Shown here one piece after another: positions 51,030-59,929 of a stretch of 64,000 bases of DNA (position 1 is the stretch's first letter; every line of letters begins with the position of its first letter). The translations under genes and the position numbers were made by a program. Under the pieces are notes generated by a model, which worked only from the letters and a program-made list of their open reading frames with translations, was not told the DNA's origin and searched no databases. Origin of the DNA: Lysinibacillus contaminans (GTDB lineage: Bacteria > Bacillota > Bacilli > Bacillales_A > Planococcaceae); NCBI RefSeq assembly GCF_001278945.1, contig NZ_LGRV01000001.1:180416-244415 (forward strand), written 5' to 3'.

Positions 51030-51554
51030 TTATTCTTCTTCATCCTCTTTTTTTGCAACTGTAAAAGTTGAAATATAGGAAGCAGCAGAGAAGATGTTTT
51101 GCTGACGTACGCCAGCATCAGTGGATTCCTTACGTTCTGAATGGGCTGTTTTAAAGGCGTTCGAACTTTTCCATACTTCGAACGAATGTTGACCATTCCA
51201 CTGTGTCAGAACGATATAGGTGTCACTGTTTAATGGACGCATTAATCGAAAGGCAATAAAGCCCGGTTCATTTTCAATTGTACCTTTACGATTTAAAAAG
51301 CGATGTTCAAATACAGGGCGGCCTTCATCTGTTACAGGAATATTGTTGAACACGAAAAAGCCGCGGTCCTCTAAATCATTTACGGAATCTAGCACTTCGA
51401 ATTTACGCGGTGTCGCAAAAATAGATTTACTTTCTGTTTCATGAATGAGTACAGAATTTCCATCGCCGTGGATTAAAATCATGTGTTCGTTTGGATATTT
51501 ATTTTTTACTTGCTCCATAAATTCTGCTGTACCAGAAGTTAAATAGATATACAT
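51030..51554 (-). CDS. hmoB: Heme-degrading monooxygenase HmoB
   Basis: A 174-residue protein like B. subtilis YhgC/HmoB, which opens heme and releases iron. A non-catalytic N-terminal domain (about 1-85) is followed by an antibiotic-monooxygenase-fold domain (FIAFRLMRPLNSDTYIVLTQW then FEVWKSSNAFKTAH) that binds heme. ATG 51554 sits after AAAGGGGGC; a frame 16 codons longer has no site. It is divergent from hemE, linking heme breakdown with synthesis. The C-terminus ends in an acidic KKEDEEE tail. Confidence 0.9.
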   Translation of the reverse strand: MYIYLTSGTAEFMEQVKNKYPNEHMILIHGDGNSVLIHETESKSIFATPRKFEVLDSVNDLEDRGFFVFNNIPVTDEGRPVFEHRFLNRKGTIENEPGFIAFRLMRPLNSDTYIVLTQWNGQHSFEVWKSSNAFKTAHSERKESTDAGVRQQNIFSAASYISTFTVAKKEDEEE

Positions 51555-51656
51555 AAAAATGCCCCCTTTAATAAATATTCGCAATACAATGATTATATCC
51601 ATTTAAATTCATGTCTAACGCTTTGTCAAAAAGAAGCCAGTAGAAAGAACAATTTT

Positions 51657-51685
51657 ATGACATTTCACCTGGAAAACTATACAAT
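51657..51685 (+). promoter_or_regulatory. hemE promoter
   Basis: ATGACA and TACAAT are separated by 17 bp, about 90 bp before hemE. Confidence 0.65.
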
Positions 51686-51774
51686 GACGAAGGAAGTGTT
51701 TACTATTGATAGCGGATATCAATAATTGAAGTAAAAGAAAAATAATATCGGAATATCTAACTGAGGGGAAGGAA

Positions 51775-52830
51775 ATGTTCATGACAACATTTAATGATAC
51801 ACTTCTGCGTGCTGCACGTGGAGAACGAACGGAACACACACCAGTATGGTATATGCGTCAAGCAGGACGCTCACAACCAGAATATCGTGTAATTAAAGAA
51901 AAATACTCTTTAGAAGAAATTACACACCAACCCGAGCTTTGTGCGTATGTCACACGGTTACCAGTAGAAAACTATAATGTAGACGCAGCAATTCTATATA
52001 AAGATATCGTGACACCACTACCTGGCATCGGCATAGACGTAAAAATTAAAGCCGGCATTGGTCCTGTTATTTCAAATCCAATTCGTACAGTAGCAGATGT
52101 TGAAAAATTAGGTGAATTCAATGCAAAAGAGCATACACCGTTCGTATTAGAGACAATTAAAATACTTACAGAAGAACAGTTAAATGTGCCGTTAATCGGC
52201 TTTGCAGGTGCACCATTTACACTAGCAAGCTACATGATTGAAGGTGGCCCTTCTAAAAACTACAATAAAACGAAATCATTTATGGTGTCAGAACCACAAG
52301 CATGGTTTGCATTAATGGATAAGCTAGCGGACATGATTATTGCAGATGTCTCTGCACAAGTTGAAGCGGGCGCAAAGGCAATTCAAATTTTCGACTCATG
52401 GGTAGGCGCACTAAATGTGGAAGATTACCGAGTATTCATTAAACCTGTTATGACTCGTATTTTCGGGGAACTGAGAAAAGAAAATGTACCACTTATTCAA
52501 TTTGGTGTGGGTGCAAGTCATTTAGTAAACGAATGGAATGAATTACCACTCGACGTTGTAGGCTTAGATTGGCGTTTACCAATTAGAGAAGCACGTGCGA
52601 AAGGTATTACAAAGCCAGTACAAGGTAATTTAGATCCATCATTATTACTAGCAGATTGGTCAATTATTGAAAAACGTACTAAGGACATTATTGACCAAGG
52701 TTTAGAAGTTCCTGGACATATTTTCAATTTAGGCCACGGTGTATTCCCAGAAGTGGATCCAGACGTATTGAAACGTTTAACTACATTTATTCACGACTAT
52801 AGTGCACAGCAAATTAAGGCAAAAGCATAA
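51775..52830 (+). CDS. hemE: Uroporphyrinogen decarboxylase
   Basis: Decarboxylates uroporphyrinogen III to coproporphyrinogen III. The 351-residue product opens with the signature [16 protein letters not shown] and has [29 protein letters not shown] and [11 protein letters not shown]. Either ATG 51775 (6 nt from GAGGGG) or 51781 (6 nt from AAGGAA) may start it. A terminator after it (52839-52870) shows that hemH is not simply an equal partner in one transcript. Confidence 0.97.
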   Translation: MFMTTFNDTLLRAARGERTEHTPVWYMRQAGRSQPEYRVIKEKYSLEEITHQPELCAYVTRLPVENYNVDAAILYKDIVTPLPGIGIDVKIKAGIGPVISNPIRTVADVEKLGEFNAKEHTPFVLETIKILTEEQLNVPLIGFAGAPFTLASYMIEGGPSKNYNKTKSFMVSEPQAWFALMDKLADMIIADVSAQVEAGAKAIQIFDSWVGALNVEDYRVFIKPVMTRIFGELRKENVPLIQFGVGASHLVNEWNELPLDVVGLDWRLPIREARAKGITKPVQGNLDPSLLLADWSIIEKRTKDIIDQGLEVPGHIFNLGHGVFPEVDPDVLKRLTTFIHDYSAQQIKAKA

Positions 52831-52838
52831 AAACTAAG

Positions 52839-52870
52839 CAAATTGCGCGTAATTAGCGCAATTTGTTTTT
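52839..52870 (+). terminator. Terminator between hemE and hemH
   Basis: CAAATTGCGC pairs with GCGCAATTTG around 7 nt and is followed by TTTTTG. It implies partial read-through or a separate promoter for hemH. Confidence 0.82.
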
Positions 52871-52936
52871 GTCGCAGTAATCTACAAAATACACACACGA
52901 ATCGAAGTTTAACTATTATATAGAGGTGATTAGGTA

Positions 52937-53857
52937 ATGAAAGAAGTTAAAGGCTTATTAGTAATGGCATATGGCACACCCTACAAAGAAGAAGACATCG
53001 AACGATACTATACACATATTCGTCATGGACGTAGACCTTCAGATGAGCATTTAGAAGATTTACGTAGCCGTTACGCAGCAATCGGTGGCTTATCACCACT
53101 TGCTGCAGCGACAAAAGCACAAGCTGAAGCCCTTTGTGCACGATTAAATGAAGTGCAAGACAAAGTAGAATATAAATTATTTATTGGTTTAAAACATATC
53201 GAACCATTTATTGAAGATGCTATAGAAGCGATAGTGGCAGAAGGCATTAAAGAAGTAGTTTCAATCGTATTAGCACCTCATTTCTCGACTTTCTCTATTA
53301 AATCGTATAACGGTCGTGCAGCAGAAGCAGCGGGTGAGCGTCTAGCGATCACTTCTGTAGAATCATGGTATGACCAACCGAAATTCATTCAATATTGGCA
53401 AGAAAAAGTGAATGAAACATTTGAGGCAATGTCACCTGAAGAGCGTGAAAAAGCTTGCTTAATCGTATCAGCGCATTCTCTTCCTATGAAAATTAAAGAA
53501 ATGGGCGACCCTTACGAAGATCAATTGATCGAAACAGCTCGTCTGATTCAAGAAGCAACAGGTGTAAAAAATGTAGAAGTAGGCTGGCAATCAGCAGGTC
53601 AAACACCAGAACCTTGGTTCGGGCCAGACGTACAAGATTTAACACGTGATCTATATGAACAAAAGGGCTTCCGTTCATTTGTCTATACACCAGTAGGCTT
53701 TGTAACAGAGCATTTAGAAGTTCTTTACGATAACGACTATGAATGTAAAGTGGTTTGCGAGGAATTAGGAGCAAAATACTACCGTCCAGCAATGCCAAAT
53801 ACGCACCCGTTATTTATCGATGCAATGGTGGATGCCATTCACAAAAAATTAAGCTAA
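52937..53857 (+). CDS. hemH: Coproporphyrin III ferrochelatase
   Basis: Inserts ferrous iron into coproporphyrin III in the Gram-positive heme route. The 306-residue product has Y12 in VMAYGTP (coproporphyrin iron ligand in Bacillus-type enzymes), H180 in VSAHSLPMK and E258 in FVTEHLEVLYDND, the catalytic pair. No [2Fe-2S] extension is present. TAGAGGTGATTAGGTA precedes the ATG. hemY begins 23 bp after the stop. Confidence 0.97.
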   Translation: MKEVKGLLVMAYGTPYKEEDIERYYTHIRHGRRPSDEHLEDLRSRYAAIGGLSPLAAATKAQAEALCARLNEVQDKVEYKLFIGLKHIEPFIEDAIEAIVAEGIKEVVSIVLAPHFSTFSIKSYNGRAAEAAGERLAITSVESWYDQPKFIQYWQEKVNETFEAMSPEEREKACLIVSAHSLPMKIKEMGDPYEDQLIETARLIQEATGVKNVEVGWQSAGQTPEPWFGPDVQDLTRDLYEQKGFRSFVYTPVGFVTEHLEVLYDNDYECKVVCEELGAKYYRPAMPNTHPLFIDAMVDAIHKKLS

Positions 53858-53880
53858 GCGAAAAGAAAGTGATGATGTAG

Positions 53881-55293
53881 GTGACTCAGAAAAGACGAAA
53901 GGTAGTTGTTATAGGTGGCGGAATAACGGGCCTAACAGCTGCATTCTATATGCAAAAGGAAGCACGTGCAAAAGAATTGCCGGTAGATATCGTACTTGTC
54001 GAGTCGTCACTACGTCTTGGCGGAAAAATCCAAACACAACGAAAAAATGGATTTATCATTGAACGTGGGCCGGAATCTTTCTTTGATCGTCAAAATGATA
54101 TGTACGGGCTTGCAAAAGATTTAGGTATTGAGAGTGAGCTGATTACAAGTAATGCGGGCCCAACTTACGTCGCTGTTGGTAGTCGATTATATCCAATTCC
54201 AAGCAATCTGATGTCAGGGGAAACTCCGCATATCTCGCCATTTATAGCATCTGGATTGTTTTCACTTAGCGGGAAAATCCGTGCAACAGGCGATTTTATA
54301 CTTCCCCGCTCTGCAGAGAATGACGACCAATCTTTAGGTGGATTTTTCAGAAGAAGATTTGGTCCAGAGGTTGTTGAGAATCTTGTAGAGCCTCTGCTTG
54401 CAGGAACGTTTGCTGGAGATATTGAGCAATTAAGTTTGCACTCAACGTTTCCACAGCTGTATGAAATAGAGCAGAAGCATCGTAGTTTACTTGTAGGTAT
54501 GAAAAAATCAGGGGCGAATTTTTTAAGTAACGAACCCATTGCAAAAGATAAAGGTATTTTCCAATCATTTGCGAATGGCCTTGAAACACTGGTTGAAAAA
54601 CTAGAAGAATCCTTACTCCCAGGGACAGTGTTAAAGGGTGTCAAAGTTGAAGAAATTGAACATGGCAAGGACAATACTGTGCAAATTATATTAAATAATT
54701 TCACACAAATAAAAGCAGATGCTGTTGTAGTTGCTACCCCATTTAATGTAGCGCAAAAGATCTTTAGCAAACACAATTTATTAACAGAGTTGAAAACAAT
54801 GAAGGCTGCAACAATCGCTACAGTGACGATGGCCTTTAAAAAGGAGCAACTCGGTGACTTAGATGCTCTTTCGTTTTTTGTCTCTCGAAATAGTGATTTT
54901 TCTATTACATCTTGCACATGGAGTAATCGTAAATGGCCTAACACGACGCCGGAAGATTATGTGCTTTTACGTAGTTACATCGGACGTGTTGGAGATGAAG
55001 CGATCGTTGAACTATCCGATTCAGAGATTGAAAAGACAGTTTTACAAGATTTGATGAAAACAATTGGTATAAACGGAGCGCCGGTTGAGACAATTGTGTC
55101 ACGTTGGAAAAATGCGATGCCTCAATATACAGTTGGGCATGAAGAAAAAATTGCTCGTGTAAAACAAGAATTACAGGAACAATTCCCAACTGTGAAGCTA
55201 TCAGGAAGTTCGTTTGAAGGGATTTCTATTCCTGAGTGCGTAAAGCAAGGGAAAACCGTTGCTCAAGAAATATTAAACGAATTAGGTATGTGA
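53881..55293 (+). CDS. hemY: Coproporphyrinogen III oxidase (CgoX/HemY)
   Basis: A 470-residue flavoprotein that oxidises coproporphyrinogen III to coproporphyrin III with oxygen. The FAD motif VVVIGGGITGLTAAFYMQ is N-terminal; ERGPESFFDRQ and the C-terminal GSSFEGISIPECVKQGKTVAQEI are typical of the family. The GTG start at 53881 follows AAAGTGATGATGTAG. It works directly before hemH in the pathway and follows it in the operon. The final decarboxylase hemQ is not in the window. Confidence 0.96.
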   Translation: MTQKRRKVVVIGGGITGLTAAFYMQKEARAKELPVDIVLVESSLRLGGKIQTQRKNGFIIERGPESFFDRQNDMYGLAKDLGIESELITSNAGPTYVAVGSRLYPIPSNLMSGETPHISPFIASGLFSLSGKIRATGDFILPRSAENDDQSLGGFFRRRFGPEVVENLVEPLLAGTFAGDIEQLSLHSTFPQLYEIEQKHRSLLVGMKKSGANFLSNEPIAKDKGIFQSFANGLETLVEKLEESLLPGTVLKGVKVEEIEHGKDNTVQIILNNFTQIKADAVVVATPFNVAQKIFSKHNLLTELKTMKAATIATVTMAFKKEQLGDLDALSFFVSRNSDFSITSCTWSNRKWPNTTPEDYVLLRSYIGRVGDEAIVELSDSEIEKTVLQDLMKTIGINGAPVETIVSRWKNAMPQYTVGHEEKIARVKQELQEQFPTVKLSGSSFEGISIPECVKQGKTVAQEILNELGM

Positions 55294-55340
55294 CAAACTT
55301 TATAATAGAGTATTTCTAATTAGCATAGTAAATCAAGCTA

Positions 55341-55378
55341 AGTAGTACAAACCAAGTCAAAAGTTTGTGCTACTTTTT
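55341..55378 (+). terminator. hemH-hemY terminator
   Basis: AGTAGTACAAAC pairs (one wobble) with GTTTGTGCTACT, followed by TTTTTTG. The stretch 55379-55621 otherwise holds only a possible inverted repeat at 55515-55563. Confidence 0.82.
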
Positions 55379-55514
55379 TGTGCGGAATTTTTAACTATAG
55401 GCTTATGAATTGAAGCTATACCTAATTACACCTTCTTCGTTTTTTGCAATCATACATAAGCTAATTGTAACCATTTTGTATCTCTCAGTACGGTATGTGA
55501 TTTTTTGTTTGGAG

Positions 55515-55563
55515 AAAGGTGATTTTATCATTATATGGTAATGTTCGTCATAAATTCACCTTT
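55515..55563. repeat. Inverted repeat upstream of the sensor cassette
   Basis: AAAGGTGA and TCACCTTT flank a 33-bp AT-rich centre, about 60 bp upstream of the beta-propeller lipoprotein start. It might be a regulator site for the operon or an RNA fold. Evidence is only the symmetry. Confidence 0.3.
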
Positions 55564-55621
55564 CAAGTTTCACGTATATTTCACATTTATGAAGTATAGT
55601 AAAAGGACAGAGGTGATGACG

Positions 55622-56578
55622 TTGAAAAGACGGGCGTTGTTTATTTTTTCTTTACTTCAAATTGTATGGTTAGCAGGCTGTACGGAAAAATCGTTTACGC
55701 CGATTGAACGTGAAAAGTCATTTGTTGCGTCATTAAATATTCAAGAGCCATCACTCGATTTTATCGATGAAAAAGGTGAGGTTATGGCGAACTGGTTATT
55801 TGAAAAAGCTTATTCAGGCGCTGTTTTAATAGGTGCTGACCATGTATTACTGTATGGAAATCAGCTATCTTCCATAGATCTATATGATTTAACAACAGGT
55901 CAAAAACGTTTTACGAAGAAAGTGGATATAGGGACAACAAATGTTTGTTATTCGGAAGCAACACATCAATTTTTCATTGCGAATAGTAAGACGAATACGG
56001 TAACGAGCTTCGATGAGGAAGGTAACGAGCTAGCAAGCCAGCAACTTGGCAATTACCCGATGTCTATGGCAGCCACGAAGGACAAACTGTACGTCATTAA
56101 TTATAAGGATACTAAGTTGTCAGTTTTAAATATGGATGATTTAGCAGTGGAGCAGGAATGGCCAATTACTAAATCCTCTCATGGTATTGCTATTATTGAA
56201 GAAACAAACGAGCTATGGATTGGTGGCCACGGTGAAGGTAGTAAACCTAACAGTACAGTGAAACGCTATGATCTGTTATCAGGTGAGCAATTAGGTGTCA
56301 TAGAGATGCCGTTAATGCCAATTGGACTTATGAAAGCGGATGATGAGATATTAGTTGTTAGTCATGGTCGCAATGAATTGTATGTAGCAGATTTTAGTGG
56401 CACTGTAAAATGGCATCTACAAGTTGGTGCGAATCCATTTGTAGTAAATAAGTTTAAAGACTTGATTGTGGTCGCTGGTTATGACGACCATACACTTTAC
56501 TTTATAAAAGACGGTAAAGTACAAAAAGCAGTTGATGTAGGAAAAGGCTCTTTTCAGCTGTTAGTAAGGGAGGAATAA
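55622..56578 (+). CDS. Beta-propeller (YVTN-like) lipoprotein
   Basis: A 318-residue lipoprotein with lipobox WLAGC (Cys20). The body is made of repeated 40-residue units with patterns such as LSSIDLYDLTTGQKRF, FFIANSKTNTVTSFDEEG, LYVINYKDTKLSVLNMDD and LYFIKDGKVQKAVDVG, indicating a seven-bladed propeller. TTG 55622 is preferred, 6 nt after AGGTG. It lies 2 bp from a response regulator gene, so it probably supplies an extracytoplasmic sensing or ligand-binding function for the following kinase. The ligand is unknown. Confidence 0.82.
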   Translation: MKRRALFIFSLLQIVWLAGCTEKSFTPIEREKSFVASLNIQEPSLDFIDEKGEVMANWLFEKAYSGAVLIGADHVLLYGNQLSSIDLYDLTTGQKRFTKKVDIGTTNVCYSEATHQFFIANSKTNTVTSFDEEGNELASQQLGNYPMSMAATKDKLYVINYKDTKLSVLNMDDLAVEQEWPITKSSHGIAIIEETNELWIGGHGEGSKPNSTVKRYDLLSGEQLGVIEMPLMPIGLMKADDEILVVSHGRNELYVADFSGTVKWHLQVGANPFVVNKFKDLIVVAGYDDHTLYFIKDGKVQKAVDVGKGSFQLLVREE

Positions 56579-56580
56579 GT

Positions 56581-57264
56581 GTGACAACCGTATTAATTGT
56601 AGATGATGAGCAGGATATGCGTCATTTAATCGAAATGATGCTTATAAATTCGAAATTTGAAACATTTACAGCTGCTAATGGCACAGAAGCCTATGATGTT
56701 ATAGTTCGTGAAAAAATCGATTTAGTGTTATTAGATGTAATGATGCCGCATGAAGATGGATTTGCTGTTTGTCAAAGTATCCGTGCTATGTGCGATGTCC
56801 CAATCATTTTTTTAACAGCACGTGATGCCAATGAAGATAAGGTGAAGGGTCTAACGCTAGGTGGCGATGATTATATTGTGAAGCCGTTTACGCATGATGA
56901 GCTCGTGGCGCGTATTCATGCAGTGCTTAGAAGAAGTGGTATGACTATTATCGATTTACAACAAAAGCATGTGATCTATGGGGCGATTAAACTTGATGAA
57001 ATTGCTCGCAAAGTATCAGTCAACGAAAAGCCTATTCCGTTAACTTTAAAGGAGTTTGATTTATTGCATTTATTTATGAAAAATCCAGGTAATGCGTACT
57101 CACGCGAGCAGCTCCTAGAACGTGTTTGGGATATTGATTATGTTGGTGGCACAAGAACAGTTGATACACACATTAAAACATTACGTTTGAAGCTTGGAAA
57201 GGATGCGGCAGAGCATATTCAAACCGTATGGGGCGTTGGCTACCGTTTAGAGCCAGTCGAATGA
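56581..57264 (+). CDS. OmpR-family response regulator
   Basis: A 227-residue regulator with acidic residues at 8-10, phosphoacceptor D52 in LVLLDVMMPHEDG, the Lys of YIVKPFT, and a winged-helix effector domain (IPLTLKEFDLLHLFMKNPGN ... RTVDTHIKTLRLKLG). The start is GTG. It overlaps the kinase gene by 4 bp (ATGA). Its targets are not known; autoregulation of the cassette is a fair guess. Confidence 0.94.
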   Translation: MTTVLIVDDEQDMRHLIEMMLINSKFETFTAANGTEAYDVIVREKIDLVLLDVMMPHEDGFAVCQSIRAMCDVPIIFLTARDANEDKVKGLTLGGDDYIVKPFTHDELVARIHAVLRRSGMTIIDLQQKHVIYGAIKLDEIARKVSVNEKPIPLTLKEFDLLHLFMKNPGNAYSREQLLERVWDIDYVGGTRTVDTHIKTLRLKLGKDAAEHIQTVWGVGYRLEPVE

Positions 57265-58649
57265 AGAAAATCGCCACACGGATTTGGCTGTTGATTTTTA
57301 CATTTTTAATGATTACCATCGTCTTTATGTATGTACTGACAGATTACTTATATGAACAATTATACGTAGAAGATACGGCAAGTACGATGATTGAGGTAGG
57401 GACGAAGCTTCAAACGAAGTATGTGGATGGTCCGGTGACAGATGAACTTATAACGGATATTGAAACCTATAATGATTATTCTAATTTGAATATTTTTGCC
57501 GTACGAAATCCACGTGAACTTAGCGCTTGTGTACCATTTGATATTGATTATGAAACATTGATAGGCCCAGAGGAGAGAAAGCAATTACTGGCAGGGAAGT
57601 CTGTACAAAAAATTGGGTATGAGCCTCGTTTTGATCGTCAACTAATCTCGGTTGTCCTTCCACTTGTGGACCAAAATCGGCTAGAGGGGATTATTTATAT
57701 TTACTTCCCACTTGCTAAAATTAGCGAACTTGCAAGTCAAGAAGTCGTGCTATTATTTGTGAGTGCTTTTGTGTTTTTACTTGTTATGAGCTTCTTTGTC
57801 TATAAAGGAATTCATCATATCATGCGTCCTTTGAATCAACTGCAAATCGCTGTGGAACATATGTCTCAGGGGAATTATGAAACACGCGTGCTGGTAAGTT
57901 CAAGCGATGAAATCGGGAAACTATCGAGTGCATTTAACGAAATGGCAGAAGCAATTCAGCGTGAGGATGAGGCACGAAAAGCATTTTTAGCAACAGTCTC
58001 ACATGAGTTGCGGACACCAATTAGCTATGTGAAAGGCTATAGTGAAGCGATTCAAAATGGCTTTATTGCCAAGGATCAACAAGCAGAAACCATTCAGCTT
58101 ATCGTGCGTGAAGCAAACCGAATGGAGCGTCTTACTAATGAGTTGCTGCAATTAGCTCGAATGGAAAATGAGCAAAAAGAGATTGTCCTGTATCCGATTC
58201 CGCTAGCAGAGACGCTGCGGGAAGTGGAGCAAATTTTGACGCATCAGGCGCAGAAGAGGGGTATTTCACTACAGCTAACTGTCGATGAAGCACTAATAGT
58301 AGAAGCTGATGAAGTGAAGTTGAAGCAGGTTTTCATTAACATTATTGAAAATGCAATCAATTATTCGTACGGGCAGTCCACAGTTGAAATATCAGCCGTT
58401 GAAAAGGACGGATTTGCGTATATTACGGTGGTGGACTTTGGTATTGGCATTCCACAAGAGGACTTACCACATGTCACAGAACGCTTTTATCGTGTAAATA
58501 AGGCGCGCAGTCGTTCAGATGGTGGTAGTGGGCTGGGTTTGTCAATTGTCGAGCAATTATTAAAACAGTTACAGGCTAAAATTGTAATTGAAAGTGAACT
58601 AGAAAAAGGCACAAAGGTAAGTATTACGATGCCATTAATGGAGGAATAA
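57261..58649 (+). CDS. Transmembrane sensor histidine kinase
   Basis: A 462-residue kinase with two membrane helices (about 8-27 and 160-181) around a 130-residue extracytoplasmic domain, then HAMP (about 184-236), HisKA with H248 in TVSHELRTPISYVKGYSEA, and HATPase with ENAINYSYG, DFGIGIP and GSGLGLSIVEQLL. The extracytoplasmic domain (DTASTMIEVGTKLQTKYVD) looks like a single Cache/PAS-like sensor. Its place between two lipoproteins suggests that they feed it signal or are its outputs. No B. subtilis counterpart lies at this locus. Confidence 0.93.
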   Translation: MKKIATRIWLLIFTFLMITIVFMYVLTDYLYEQLYVEDTASTMIEVGTKLQTKYVDGPVTDELITDIETYNDYSNLNIFAVRNPRELSACVPFDIDYETLIGPEERKQLLAGKSVQKIGYEPRFDRQLISVVLPLVDQNRLEGIIYIYFPLAKISELASQEVVLLFVSAFVFLLVMSFFVYKGIHHIMRPLNQLQIAVEHMSQGNYETRVLVSSSDEIGKLSSAFNEMAEAIQREDEARKAFLATVSHELRTPISYVKGYSEAIQNGFIAKDQQAETIQLIVREANRMERLTNELLQLARMENEQKEIVLYPIPLAETLREVEQILTHQAQKRGISLQLTVDEALIVEADEVKLKQVFINIIENAINYSYGQSTVEISAVEKDGFAYITVVDFGIGIPQEDLPHVTERFYRVNKARSRSDGGSGLGLSIVEQLLKQLQAKIVIESELEKGTKVSITMPLMEE

Positions 58650-58652
58650 GAG

Positions 58653-59150
58653 ATGAAGAAATGGTTATTAGCGTTAGTAGCAGTACCTGCATTACTAGTA
58701 GGATGTGGAGAAAAAGAAGAACCGGTAGCATCTTCACAAGATGAAGAATTACAAATACCGGAGGTGGAAATTTTAACACCAAAAGAGGTAACGGTGAATG
58801 AAAAAATCGAACTAGTAGCACATGTTATCCAAGGTGAGAAAAACATTGATGATGCAAGCATTGAATTTGAGGTATGGGAATCTGGGAAACGCGACGAAGG
58901 TCAAATGCTAGAAGGCGTCTTAGATAAAGAGGGTGTTTATAAAGCTGATGTTACATTCGAACATGACGGTGTGTATTTTATGTATGCTCATACAACAGCT
59001 AACTCAATTCATGTAATGCCTAAACAACAAATTACAGCAGGCTCTCCAGATATGACGCAAGTATTACCAGAGGATGAAGGCACTGATAAGAATATGATGG
59101 ACCACGGTAATGATACGGAGCATGAAGAAAGTGAATCAAATCATAATTAA
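58653..59150 (+). CDS. FixH/YtkA-like lipoprotein
   Basis: A 165-residue lipoprotein (lipobox LLVGC, Cys18) with an Ig-like domain (VEILTPKEVTVNEKIELVAHV, DASIEFEVWESG, YKADVTFEHDGVYFMYAH) of the YtkA/FixH type. The C-terminal tail is rich in Met, His, Asp and Glu (MMDHGNDTEHEESESNHN), suggesting metal binding, with copper a candidate. It starts 3 bp after the kinase stop, so it is the last gene of the four-gene cassette. Confidence 0.82.
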   Translation: MKKWLLALVAVPALLVGCGEKEEPVASSQDEELQIPEVEILTPKEVTVNEKIELVAHVIQGEKNIDDASIEFEVWESGKRDEGQMLEGVLDKEGVYKADVTFEHDGVYFMYAHTTANSIHVMPKQQITAGSPDMTQVLPEDEGTDKNMMDHGNDTEHEESESNHN

Positions 59151-59154
59151 ATAC

Positions 59155-59183
59155 TTGCATTAATATAAAAATAGGATTAGAAT
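59155..59183 (+). promoter_or_regulatory. yhgD promoter
   Basis: TTGCAT and TAGAAT are separated by 17 bp, directly after the FixH-like gene. Confidence 0.75.
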
Positions 59184-59193
59184 AATGACCGGA

Positions 59194-59216
59194 TGACTGA
59201 AATGGTATTCTGGTCA
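59194..59216 (+). promoter_or_regulatory. Predicted YhgD operator at yhgD
   Basis: A 23-bp imperfect palindrome with ends TGAC...GGTCA lies just after the -10 box. It matches the reverse complement of the site at 59883-59905 at 18 of 23 positions. Negative autoregulation by YhgD is the simplest reading. Confidence 0.7.
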
Positions 59217-59256
59217 TATTTATTTTCCATATACAAAACAAGGGAGGATGACAGTA

Positions 59257-59826
59257 ATGGATCGTAGGCAGGAAATTCTTGAAGCGGCTTCAAAATCTTT
59301 TACATTGTTTGGATATAAAGCAACAACGATGGAACAGGTAGCGAAAATTGCTAATGTCGGTAAAGGAACGATTTATACATTCTTTGCAAATAAAGAAATT
59401 TTATTTCAAGAAATTGCTATGTCTCTTGTGAGAGAAATGATCGCAGAAGCAGATGCTGTACTTGATACATCAGCAAGCTTTATGGACAATGCGCATAACG
59501 CTTTAATGAAAATGCTACAATTCCGTGAAAAACATCTTTTATTTGCTAAGTTAATAGAGGAAGATAAAGAGCTTCGAACGCCTGCAGTCAAGCAAGTTTT
59601 AATTCGCATCGAATCAGAAATTTTATCGTATGTAGCAGCATTAATTCAAAAACGTATTGATAAAGGAGAAATTCGAGATTGCGATGCTGAGCTTGTTAGC
59701 TACTTACTATTAAAGGCGTATTTAGCTTTTGTTGTTGATTGGCATGAGCTACATGACGACAAAATTCCAGAGGAAAAGATACTAAATCTTTTTAAGGAAA
59801 CAATCTTCCGAGGACTTGTTCTTTAA
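59257..59826 (+). CDS. yhgD: TetR-family regulator YhgD
   Basis: A 189-residue TetR protein. The helix-turn-helix is RQEILEAASKSFTLFGYKATTMEQVAKIANVGKGTIYTFFANKEILF; the rest is a helical ligand-binding domain. ATG 59257 is 9 nt from GGGAGG; the ATG at 59248 abuts the site. The gene precedes yhgE as in B. subtilis and both promoters share a predicted operator, so it probably represses yhgE. The inducer is unknown. Confidence 0.92.
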   Translation: MDRRQEILEAASKSFTLFGYKATTMEQVAKIANVGKGTIYTFFANKEILFQEIAMSLVREMIAEADAVLDTSASFMDNAHNALMKMLQFREKHLLFAKLIEEDKELRTPAVKQVLIRIESEILSYVAALIQKRIDKGEIRDCDAELVSYLLLKAYLAFVVDWHELHDDKIPEEKILNLFKETIFRGLVL

Positions 59827-59830
59827 AAAA

Positions 59831-59873
59831 GGAATCTGCAAATTTCACGAACTGTGGGATTTGAGATTTTTTT
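59831..59873 (+). terminator. yhgD terminator
   Basis: AATCT-CAAAT--CAC pairs with GTG--ATTTGAGATT and is followed by seven T. Confidence 0.7.
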
Positions 59874-59882
59874 ACAGAAAAT

Positions 59883-59905
59883 TGACCAAATGACGATTTC
59901 GGTCA
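59883..59905 (-). promoter_or_regulatory. Predicted YhgD operator at yhgE
   Basis: A 23-bp palindromic site (TGACC...GGTCA) 25 bp before yhgE, overlapping a possible TTGACC -35 element. It is similar to the site at 59194-59216 in the opposite orientation. Confidence 0.7.
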
Positions 59906-59929
59906 TAACGTATAGGAGTGAAGAAAAAC

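Noticed and set aside
54165..54944. 259-codon open frame opposite hemY
   Set aside because: It is the shadow of a strongly conserved gene and has a biased Ser/Leu-rich composition without a start signal.
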